Source: Stratiolaelaps scimitus | Lineage: Eukaryota; Arthropoda; Arachnida; Mesostigmata; Laelapidae | Assembly: GCA_019614645.1 (NCBI GenBank) | Contig: JABWDB010000016.1 | Location: 806,001 to 870,000, forward strand | DNA: 64,000 nucleotides | Reading direction: 5' to 3' | In this document: piece after piece, positions 12,199 through 22,141 of the stretch | Layout of the letters: each line of letters starts with the position of its first letter | Numbering within the stretch: the first letter of the stretch is position 1 | Position numbers and translations under genes: made by a program | The notes under the pieces: generated by a model | Databases searched by the model: none | The model's input: only the letters and a program-made list of their open reading frames with translations | What the model was told of the DNA's origin: nothing

Positions 12199-12216
12199 TC
12201 CTTGGCCACGGCACCA
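12199..12216 (-). other. Primer binding site for a tRNA
   Basis: On the minus strand the 5' LTR is followed, after one base, by TGGTGCCGTGGCCAAGGA. Its plus-strand complement ends CACGGCACCA, which is the form of a tRNA 3' end with CCA. The acceptor part would pair with a tRNA starting GCCGTG. That resembles animal tRNA-His, but this is a guess from memory of the acceptor stem only. Confidence 0.75.
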
Positions 12217-12217
12217 A

Positions 12218-12650
12218 TTTGAAATATTGGGGATCGGATTGAATCGGACGATCCACAGGGGATGGCTCGTGATGTATGGTCACTCCTTTAACACGGTTCT
12301 CGGGCTCTACTAATTGCTTAGAGGGAACACACGCAACTTACGGCCGGGTTCTATGGTGACCGGCACCCAACTCATTTATTCATGGTTACTGGAATTGCGG
12401 TTAGCGCAGTTGAGTTGTCATTTACGCTTTGTGAGAACATTTCACAATATCGAATTCAGGCGATTATTCACATATGTACAAAATGAATGTTTTTGAGACG
12501 ACGCCTCGATCTCTCGGTAAAGAGAGCGTGTCAGCTTTCAAGTCTAAGAAGCCGCAAGGCGACACCTGATGGTGTCGTATGTCTCCAGTATTTTTAGTCA
12601 CGATTATTATTAACTGTATTATTACACAATTTAACTACGAGAATTTGACA
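12218..12650 (-). repeat. 5' LTR of the BEL/Pao element
   Basis: This is the second 433-bp LTR, upstream in the reading direction of the element, so it should carry the promoter. It differs from the other copy only at 12500 and 12511. On the minus strand I see no unambiguous TATA box, so the transcription start within the LTR is not assigned. Confidence 0.95.
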
Positions 12651-12655
12651 ACCTG
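12651..12655. repeat. Target-site duplication, right copy (ACCTG)
   Basis: This is an exact copy of 5717-5721, directly after the right LTR. It shows that the element inserted as a unit and has not recombined with another copy. Confidence 0.9.
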
Positions 12656-15600
12656 CATATAAAAAAGTCGCCGATATTGACCTATTTATAGTGAGTAGTA
12701 CGGGGAGTCTGGCATATCAGTGAAATTTCGGATAGATCATACAGCATAGTATTCGATATAGCATAATGTAATTATTAAAATAATATAGGCTTCATTAATG
12801 TTCATATAAATAGTGATTTCTATTGTTTGGGGTTTGTTGCAATCATTTTAAACCTATTTGCAGTATGTGTATTTGTTTTACTTGCCGAAACTACCGACTG
12901 TAAATTCTGGGCAAAACGACTAATAACTTCTATAAGAAATACATTAGCTTTAAAAAACAAAATGCATCGCCTGTATCCAAAATCGAATCGCTCTGCAATA
13001 ACTCCACGATGGCTGGATGTTTGTGTGTCTCGGCGCTGCAGTGGCGAGCTTATTGCTCCGCTGTTCATGTCCAAGCAGTGTACACAAAAGTAGGCCCCTA
13101 GCCATTACAAATAGAGCCAGCATATACTTATCTCTACGTAAGTGGCACGAGCACACACAGACAAACATTCGCTGTCATGTCTATGTCCTATAAACGCAAA
13201 ATGTGTTGTACCTGCTTTGAGTTTAAAACCTCGTCGTATGGCAAAGCTAATCAGACTGGCCAGGTGAAGCTAACAGTGAACGAATAAAAGAAATAAAAGT
13301 ACCTCCTTTTAAGCATCGTGGACGCTAAATGATGGCTGTGAATGTGCCTGGAGAATTTACTAGGTAGAGCTTAAAAAACACTCTGTTTTTGTACTGTATG
13401 CTTTCAAACGTTGAATGGTTCGACTTCATTCAGTCATAGCTGACCATACTCTGCCGAAAATACGATGGCTGAAAACTGAGTTTTGTCTCGCACAACGTTG
13501 TCACAGACGTGACGAGACACCATAAAGCGAAGTACCTTGAAAATCACCTCAGACCAATTTTTCCATGAAATATAACCGTTCGTCCTACCTTGTGCTGGGA
13601 AGCAACTTACGTCGATTAGAGAGTGTTACATAAAAAGAATTAGATTAAAATAATACAGATTAAAGAATTATAAATCTGGAAATGCTCCTTACAGTTATAC
13701 AGATTTCAACCTGATCTGACTTAGTGAATACATGCAGTTCACCTCTACTCAAGTCCGCATCACTATCATAAATCGATTAGTATTGTCACGTTGGCTAACT
13801 CAGGACAGCCGTTACTTAGGAGAAGTACAATTTCGAACTACAAATTAAATTTAGATACGTAAGGTTTCCAATTTCGCCTGCATTTAAAGGTCAAGGTCTT
13901 CGTAAGGTTGACTTGAATTTAATTATAATTATATCAGGTCCGGCATCTCCGGAAATCCGTGTCGCTCCGCTGGAATTGAAACCCTTTATGGTGGCATCGA
14001 ATGTGGTCATTTCTCTATTCGAAATTCCTTTTTGTGATGACAAACGACGGGGAGGGAATTTCCACCCTTCTTCGCTAAGTTGGGGTTCGGTCTAACGATT
14101 TGCCATCGATGGAATCGTTGGTCTGCTGACTGAGATCTTTCCCGATATCATATCCTAGTTTAATCTTCACCAAGGTCATATGATATCGCAGATGCCTGTT
14201 TGCACGTCATTTGCGTTCGATTCGTATAGTCATCTCCTTGCTTGTCCTCTATACGTCGAAGGCCCAGCACTGCGAGAGCATGGTCAGGTTCTTTGATTTG
14301 AAGAAAATTGAAAACTCTGCCTTCACAAAAAACTAAACACTTGCATATGACGAATTGAAATTTTTGGTATCTAGTCGCATAACTGAACAGCCATTCGACA
14401 CACCGCTATGCTACTGACAGATACACAGATCTAACATTAAATGATGGCTCTGAGTCAGCCTGGAAAATTTATTTATTTAGATATACAGAGCTAAAACAAT
14501 GCTTGATGTGCGCCATTCATCCAAAATCATATCCGCTTATATAATCTGAAATATATGTGTTATATATTTATGGATATGTAATATGGATCTACATCTGCCA
14601 AACATTTTATCTCAGCGCAAAATTAGGATATTATCATTGGACTTGCGTATCTGCGTCTCGGATGAGGTACCCGGTATTGTTTGAATGTAAATATAATAAT
14701 AATAATAATAACTGTGTTATTTAGCCTTATAGTGTTCTCCTCACACAAAATATCCACATCGTCATATTTTGTTGCATTATTTCTCTTCATATGCTACGCA
14801 TGGGGCAGTCCTCGCATGACTCGTTGAGAGTGAGTATTTTAAGGTATTCTAATTGTTCGGAGCGCATATGAACACAATAGATCTCACTTCACAGTGGAGG
14901 TTTACAAGAAGATACGCTCCAGAAGATGTTTTTTTCTTCGAGATGTAAGATATTTTGTGAAGAATAACGCTGTACAGATAGAACAATTTCTTCTGATAAT
15001 TTATGAACACATGAGGATGCTTCGACAGCTTAGCTATGATTATGAAGCTTGTATTACACGTATTGCTCTAATTAATATTTCGGTGAATGTTTGCACACAA
15101 AGAGATCGGATCATTTATGCAGGATTATCCCAATTTCATACTGCGGCTTTATAGTTTTTAACTAATTATATGTTGTCAAAATTAATATATCTACTTGACG
15201 TGAGTGTTTTAAGATAACCAGCTGTCCGCTCGGCTCTTAGGCGTAGACCTTCGCTGTAAAATTCGGATCACCCTCTAGGTAACGCATTTGTACAAACTTA
15301 CCGCTTAAGTTAGGCTCGGTTTTACGGCAAAGTTCACCGCAAGTTTATTATTAAGATCCTGCTTCTACAAAGAACAAGAGAGAGAGACGAAAGATGTTTC
15401 CACAACTAATCCCCTTTGACGATATTCCGAGAACTGATACAATGGCTGACACAAACAAGAGGACAATCTGTGTCGTTCAACAACAACCATTAACTAAGTT
15501 GTTGCGTTTTCCCCCTCTAAATAAAACAAGCGTGTTCACGTAGATTTGTCGTTACGAAGATGACAAACGTAAAGTTGGCGTTCGATTTAGAAAGAATGCA

Positions 15601-17582
15601 AACATCATAAAACAGCATTGAATCAATTTTACAAACGAGTTAGCTAAATCTTCCAAAGATGTTCATGCGGTGCAGTTTGTCAACTTGTTGATATATTTTT
15701 CGTGGTAACCACTCTTTTCCGCTAAACTAAATAGACGTCACTGAGTTGTTGTTGTTATTGTTGTCGTCGTTGTCGTTAAAAACTATTATCTGTTTCAAAT
15801 GTAATTTAACTGTACACATGTTCTCTATATCAACGATTCAGCCACTCAGGCGATTACTAATATTAAGATTAAGTAAACCCTACACATAGCTCGTTTGTCG
15901 AGGATAATGCACGGGCGGTAATAAACATTTCTCATTCTACCGGTGATCCGAATTAATTTATATATTGACGATGCGAGTCGTAGGATGAAAGGTCAAAAAA
16001 ATTATTTTTAACAAATACACATTTGGGGTGAACACTTTGTTTAGTTATTATTGTGGTTGTTCTTCGCAGAAATGCAGGCAGATGGTCGGATCAGGGATTG
16101 CTTCCAAAAAATGTAATGTTGTGCACAGAATCTTCCGGAAACTTAAACTGAACACCGCTGAGATGTGCTATAGGTACTACAATATAATACCAATGCATTT
16201 ACAAGCGTCTTCGAAAAACACTATCTATTTAGTAATAGTTGTTTACTAAATGGCTCATAATATGATAATAGAAATAAAACTTTTTTTATAATTCATGAAG
16301 CGAATAATAATAATAATAATCTTAATATAAATAATACTAGTAATATATTACTAGTACTGAATGAAACTGGCGCCTTAGTTGTTTTTCTGCATTTATCATT
16401 ATCGTTGTTTTGTTGTTGTTGCTGACAGAAGTGTGAGACCGTTACATTTATTTGTCAGAGGCACGCTTCGCAATCGTTGTTCATAGATAGCTATCCACCA
16501 CCTCTGTTAAAGCCACGTAACGTTGCCAATACGTAAGAAGTGATATGATAAAATAGACATTTGGACGGCCAATGAATGTGAGCGTACTCTCGTCAGTAGT
16601 CCACCTCTACTTCGCCCCACTGTTCCGCATACACAAACAATGTAAAAGATACATTCATATGAATGATAACATCCACTGCAAAAATGCTCCCAGAGTGATT
16701 AATAGTCACCTGCACGCTCGCCTATTCATCGCTCACTGGGTTAGCGTTACCATGAGCATGTACGATAATTCGTACAGGAGACTGGCAGCTAATGATGTCA
16801 AATTGAATATGGGCACACCCGATTCAGGACAACGCTGGCGGATGGAAACATTCAGCTGGTGTACGTGAGTGACCGCATTCGTGGAAGTAATTACCACGTT
16901 TCCGTGATGCTTTTTCCGAAGTCTATCATTCTATGACAGTTTTCCGTTAAATGAATAAATGGAAACAAATTGCTAAAAGAATCGTTTCATGAGGTGAATC
17001 GTCTTCTGAGGTCAATCAATAGCACTGAAAGCATATTCTTAGTTTGCGCTCCTGAGTACCACTGACGAACAGATCAGAGACAACGAAAGAACTTTACTGA
17101 GCGTCTTCTCACTTGTGCAGCCTGTTATCCTCGAATTTTTTTCTTTGCCACTCCGAATAAAACCAACTATCTACCAATTGTATGAAACTCTGATGATTCC
17201 CAAGGTGATGCAAAGTTCTCGTGCCTGCCCTCGATTTTGTGAAGAGAGCACTCGAACGGGACGAGATGGATTTTTCTTCTCGAGTATGAATCTACATAGA
17301 AAAAGTTCACAGTGGCCTTTGTACTTACCGATATTGTAGGGTGTGTGTGCGCTCACCCGTCGGCACGGAACAGATATTCTGATTTGTGTTTTTACTTTCA
17401 GCATAACGGCTGGATATATACGTGCTTTCTACAGACAACGAGAAATAAAAGTGGAAAATTGAGGCAACCAATCATTGGACGTTGCGGAGGGGATACTTCG
17501 CCTTTCGGTTGTACCTACATAGCCCACTTCAACAAAAAAAAAATTTTCTTCCTGGTGTTAACCATATGAATTATGACATAGA
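12656..17582. other. Noncoding AT-rich DNA with two degraded repeat copies
   Basis: I see no recognisable coding exon. An open frame at 12827-13090 starts with a hydrophobic run but has no ATG. A possible splice acceptor (CCTATTTGCAG at about 12856-12866) falls inside it, and I do not recognise the product. Two diverged copies of the interspersed repeat described under 35475 lie at about 13318-13370 and 14432-14480. (AAT)n runs lie near 14693 and 16304. Confidence 0.45.
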
Positions 17583-17652
17583 TGACGAAGTAATGCATTG
17601 AGTGTAATATAGATATATATATAATATATACACTCAACTCATTGCTTCGTCA
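17583..17652. repeat. 70-bp imperfect palindrome (hairpin)
   Basis: The left arm starts TGACGAAGTAATGCATTGAG and the right arm ends CTCATTGCTTCGTCA. The two arms are ~28 bases each, match at most positions, and are joined by an AT-rich centre. The form is that of a tiny foldback element or a nuclear hairpin. I see no flanking duplication that I would defend. Confidence 0.7.
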
Positions 17653-18200
17653 GTAAGCGATAAGTACAACCATATGCTACATAGCATTAAAATGAAAGAA
17701 ACTCGTCATTGCGTAGGTGAAATCAATATCTAAGGGCCAGTGCGCAAGGTAAAGGTAAAATGTTTATTGGTTTACTAAAGGAGCTGCAATTTATTCAATG
17801 CTTAAGCTCTCTTATATGTCACACATTCAAATATCTTAGCTCCAATAGCTCCAAATATCTTAGCTCCAACGTTGAGGGGCAATAACCCATAGCGTGAGAT
17901 TGGGCAATGATTGAAAATTACTGTTAATCATAGTTCAGGGGTATTCCCCGCGGGCGATCCGAGGTGTGACGGAACAAATAGCAGACACTTGCGTAACTCG
18001 TCAAACACTCCCTATACTTCAGAATTGCGTTCTTCCCCTTGCGGTGTCCCCTTTTAAATGCCGTCAAATGAGAAACTTCTAACGTTTGCACATAAGCCTC
18101 GTTGAATCGAATCTGAAGCACTCTGCATTAAAACTTCAAGTGGGAGGTTTTCTTAAAAAAGGGTTGTCAATTCGCAGGCTTAAAGTCTACGTAACATGTG

Positions 18201-18240
<40 letters not shown>

Positions 18241-19889
18241 TATAGTTTAGTACTTGTCTCTAATTTCCTTGTCGCTGGGGGGGGGAGCTCATTTGGGACA
18301 CACATGATCATTACCTGAATCGCACTGAGATCAAATACACGGCTGGAGCTGAGAATGCATTGGTTACATCAAAGCAGAATTTCAACTATAAATGGATATA
18401 ACTAATAAACTATAATTTCAACTATATTCATTCCTCGCATGTATTGATAGTGGAAAACCTTTTCTTTCAACATATAATAGTCTTTTAAATACTACCCCTC
18501 TTGGTCCTTCGTAACTAACGGTCGTCAGCGGTAATTAAAGAAATGTTAGTACTGTATGTCGTTTTATGAAATTATTGTTTCGCCTATGAAATTACATATT
18601 TTACTTAATTCCGATTTGACAAATCCTACCACTTAAACACAAAACTAAGGATACAAGCTACTTGACGTTATCTAATGTTTGCGTTATCCACATTGGTCTG
18701 ACACGCCCAGAGGCATGTGAGGACACAATAAAGGGTCTTTTTTTTATGATACTAAAGGGTCTAGACTAACAAAACAGCAATACTAGCCACAAAAAAATAT
18801 CAGATATCTGATTTTTGAATATAATCTTGAGTGTATTTTTCCCAAAATTCTGCATATTGCTAATTATCATTAAATCATGCTATTGCAAAGAATGCAGCTT
18901 GTAAATACGTTGAAATAATGCGTTTTGGATCGATGAACTGCATACGAGTTGATGCCTTCAATATCAATGTTCATGTATGTTTATTGAAAGTTTTAGGATC
19001 AACTGATCATATCGTGATAATATCATATTTGACTCGGATTCAAAATATATGAAATTCACTAATGTTTGACTTTTAAATTTGGTATCTCAATTAGAACTAC
19101 ATTCACTGACAAATCAGTACGACATACTAGAAATGTCAATTGTACTTGACAACTAGTTCATTCAGAGTCGGATCGTAAGAATTAAAAAAAGGGAGCCAAA
19201 AATTTCCATATACCATCAAATACGAATATGTCTGCTCATCAATTTGCTGTTTTCAATAGTTACTCTTCCCCTAAATTGTAAGTTCACAAATTCGAGTTGT
19301 TTTGCTGTTTTGATAATTATTCGACTCATTTTATTCAGATTATTTGACAGCCCTTGCAATCACGTCTCCATAAAAAAGTGTCACAAAATATCGTCAATTT
19401 TGGCATTTTATCACGTGCTAGGAAAACTACAGGAATCCCCCATTTTATTATGTCTTACACTCTTGCAGAGAAATTGCAGAGAAGGGTCCTTTCCAAAGAT
19501 TAGCTCATCCGTGCAACAACCATATACATCAATCGTTTGCACTTTCAAGGGAAACACCACTGAACTCTACGAATACTGTCGCTGTTCAGACGAATTTATT
19601 GCGCACCAGCCTTATTTAGCATCTAGTGTCATCTTGTTCATCATTAGGTGTCATATTCTGTTCTGTACGAGCATTAATTGTCAGTCCATCTTTTCCATCT
19701 TAACTAACTAAACAGATAATAAAATTTTGACGCTGACGACGTTATACGTCCGCCCACATATATGTCTGGCAACAACGATGACGCCGTTGACGACAACTGC
19801 ATGTCAATCCAATATAATTTGGCGAATGTTGACCATCATTGCCACATAATGCATCACTATATTGCCATTATACCATTATACCAATTATA
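17653..19889. other. Noncoding DNA downstream of the cyclase-like gene
   Basis: This stretch lies 3' of the minus-strand cyclase-like gene. On the minus strand an AATAAA signal occurs at 19595-19600, ~290 bases after the stop codon, and could be its polyadenylation signal. Two copies of a 24-bp unit (CAAATATCTTAGCTCC) lie at 17828-17868, and a (TA)n run at 18204-18236. A 155-codon plus-strand open frame at 19244-19711 has no ATG start and an AT-driven composition; I do not call it. Confidence 0.4.
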
Positions 19890-20171
19890 TCACGGACTGA
19901 GCGCCATCAGTCGTATGGGAACAACGGCTGCCTGCTTGATCTTCATAGGAAAAACAAAGGCAGTCGATCCAGCTGGAGGTAATGCCCAGACGTGGTCGAC
20001 ATTGTTGATTAGATAGACGTTCGCTGATAGAAGAATTTGCTGCGATTCGAACTTCTTTGAAAGACCGTGATCCACTGCCGGTGTATCGATTCCAACGGCA
20101 AACAGACGCCGTTCGGTTACGAGCCACTGTGCAGCCTCTGGATGGATGCCGGGATAATTCATATTTTTGCA
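19890..20171 (-). CDS. Cyclase-family secreted protein, exon 4 (C-terminus)
   Basis: This is the last coding exon, residues 180-272, ending in TGA at 19890-19892. The acceptor is TTCAAAACAG|TGC and phase 0 matches exon 3. It carries the family's C-terminal signature: YPGI at 185-188, AAQWLV at 192-197, GIDTPAVDHGLS at 206-217, a LPPAG turn at 243-247 and PMKI at 254-257. This is known from the putative-cyclase family (kynurenine formamidase KynB, isatin hydrolase). In active members the S-x-x-F-x-x-H motif supplies a metal-ligand His, and a Glu follows ~12 residues later. Here the His position is Q223 and the Glu position is N235. The catalytic metal site is therefore incomplete, although the fold-defining residues are kept. 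Confidence 0.92.
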   Translation of the reverse strand, partial: CKNMNYPGIHPEAAQWLVTERRLFAVGIDTPAVDHGLSKKFESQQILLSANVYLINNVDHVWALPPAGSTAFVFPMKIKQAAVVPIRLMALSP

Positions 20172-21189
20172 CTGTTTTGAATCAAACAAAAATGGAATAC
20201 AAATTACAAATTGAAACAGGCTACGATCATCGAGAAGAACAAAAATCATCATGTTAAAACCGTAGAGGTGTTCAACATCGTCTACGTTTGAGTATCTACT
20301 TAAACAATGAGTACATATCTTTAAAGACTACTATACAACGTAACATTATAATTTGCAATAGAAATTGGTTCTTTTTGGCGTCGATCATCTTTTCTGCTTC
20401 AGACGATTATGGCGTTATTATGTTAGTTCCTTCCAAAGCGTGCCAAATCATGGGCATACTAGCAAAGCTATACTAAAGTGCATTGAGGCGATTTTGCTGG
20501 ACAGATTCCAACTATTAGACTTTAGCACTTAAAAGCATTTGATATATACTTGACCTCAGTGTGTTAGCTGCAACGTCCCTAAGGGCAGTTGAACGGAGCT
20601 GAATTTTAAGTGGGGTTGAACGTCAGCGTGGGCGATGCCCTTGTTACTGATTAATCTTCCTACAATCCCTAATAAGTTGTATTAGAGAATGCAATATATT
20701 TTTATTCACCATAAGTTGTAGTATGTGAGATTTTGAAATTGATCTCACAAACGATGGCCGTAAGTTCATACGAAGGAGAGTCACATTTAGTAACATTTTC
20801 AACATTTGTCATTCACGGTAACATGCCACGCTGTGGAAATCAATTGGAAGTGTTTGAGTAGACTTGACTGCTGTTTTGTTAAGTTCATAGGCCGGAAGCC
20901 TAAGGATCTTCTTGTTTTCAAAAAGACAATATATTTGCAGGTTAAGTCATTACTGTAACACGTGGATTTCGATATTCGTGTTGCTTGCGTTAGCAGAACC
21001 TGGCCTTTCCTGCTCTTAGAAATAGCAGTGCATTACTCTATTCACAAATAAATACACACATATTCAAGATCATTTCAGTCGTCATGGGTTTACATTATAA
21101 TAATTTGTCCTAGTTAGCATCCAAGAGGAGCAGTCGATGGGGTTTAGTGCTGTTCAAACTGTGCATGGTAATAAATTAACTGTACGTAC
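20172..21189 (-). other. Intron 3 of the cyclase-like gene
   Basis: This 1018-bp intron starts GTACGTAC and ends AAAACAG on the minus strand. I see no coding sequence or repeat in it. Confidence 0.85.
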
Positions 21190-21310
21190 CTTTCGGCAGT
21201 CTTTGTCGGTCCCAAAATATTTTACGGCGTCCCCCCAGAACCTTTTACTCCATCCAGTGTTCACCATCAGAAGACCGCCCTGGGGTAACTTTCCATGTAT
21301 ATCTTCCCAT
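21190..21310 (-). CDS. Cyclase-family secreted protein, exon 3
   Basis: The exon covers residues 139 (split) to 179. The acceptor TTGTTACAG|A and donor CGAAAG|GTACGT are both strong. The peptide contains HGKLPQGGLLMVNTGWSKRF (144-163). This is the conserved central segment of the cyclase family: a G-x-x-P-x-G turn, a hydrophobic strand and the T-G-W motif. Its first base completes the arginine codon begun in exon 2, and it ends on a codon boundary as exon 4 requires. There is no ATG-initiated ORF here; the exon is visible only by its splice sites and its similarity to the family. Confidence 0.92.
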
Positions 21311-21960
21311 CTGTAACAACAAATTTAGAAGATATATACAAATTGCCATAATACTAATAATAGAAGCATCGATACGAATAATCTCTGACACATGTAATTA
21401 TGCCCGAACCCCTGTCCTTTATTGGAAATGCGTGTCCAGCGTGAGGTGGGTATTGTATGCGCTTTCCAGCGTGAGGCTAGAGACCTTAGAGTATACAGAA
21501 TCATTATCAAAGAGTAATGGATAAACGTGCATTACATTGTATTTGAAGTCCATTAAGTAAGTATGTTCGTCTGCTGCATAAACAAAGAGGTTCCCTTTAG
21601 TAAAGGGTTTTGAATTTAATTTAATTTCTTACCCTCCTCTTTTTAAAGGTTCGGAATTTTACTGGGTTTTTAAAGTCACGCGGATGATACTGTGTAGATA
21701 AACACATAAGCTCGATCTAAGCATATTCAATGCATACCTATACGCTCGGATCATCTGTAGTTAAACGTTGCGGGATATGGTGGTTGAATTCAATGAACAA
21801 CCGAATTAACATGTACTGATATTCTTACAACTATGCATAGTCAGCAAATGGTCCAGGAGCAGTAGAACTGCCGCCTAAATTAGGTCCCCTGCGGATCTGT
21901 GGCTTTGAGATCAGACGCTGAACAGTTGTATAATGGTCGTAATAATAAAATATATTGGAA

Positions 21961-22141
21961 TCATACATTCAACACGCTCATACGAAAGGCAATAACACGA
22001 ATTCCAAGGTTTGTCGGAGGGAAAAAGACGACCAGCCCCTTGAATAGCGCCAACGTCGCATTGACGAATCTACACCAGTATTCATATCCAACATACCGCT
22101 TATAACAAAAGGCCTTTTCGAGGCCGTCAGTGAAAAAAAGT
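21961..22141 (-). CDS. Possible alternative 3'-terminal exon
   Basis: On the minus strand a very strong acceptor (a long T run, then GCAG|A at 22142-22143) opens a frame of 59 codons ending in TGA at 21961. The frame needs one base to complete a codon, and exon 2 of the cyclase-like gene leaves exactly two, so the junction would be in frame. The peptide (LFFTDGLEKAFCYKRYVGYE at its start) is aromatic-rich. It matches neither the cyclase family nor anything I know. If used, it would replace the C-terminal half of the domain. A phase match has a one-in-three chance of being accidental, and other frames are also open here. Confidence 0.3.

Larger units (their letters stand above)
5722..12650 (-). 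mobile_element. Complete BEL/Pao-type LTR retrotransposon, 6929 bp
   Basis: The element is bounded by two direct 433-bp LTRs and an ACCTG duplication. Read on the minus strand, the order is 5' LTR (12218-12650), primer binding site (12199-12216), ~340-bp leader, Gag-Pol ORF (11858-6222), purine-rich tract (near 6155) and 3' LTR (5722-6154). The domain order Gag, protease, reverse transcriptase, RNase H, integrase, and the single fused ORF, are those of BEL/Pao. There is no envelope ORF. The coding part is clearly richer in GC than the surrounding DNA. With two LTR differences and no stops or frameshifts, the copy is very recent and may still be able to move. It lies outside the host gene I can recognise. 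Confidence 0.96.

Noticed and set aside
12827..13093. Signal-peptide-like frame just beyond the right LTR
   Set aside because: The start codon is TTG, a stop lies shortly upstream, and a good acceptor falls inside the hydrophobic run, so the signal peptide is probably accidental.
19244..19711. 155-codon plus-strand open frame
   Set aside because: It has no ATG start and a hydrophobic, AT-driven composition. No splice sites or family match stand out. It lies antisense, downstream of the cyclase-like gene.
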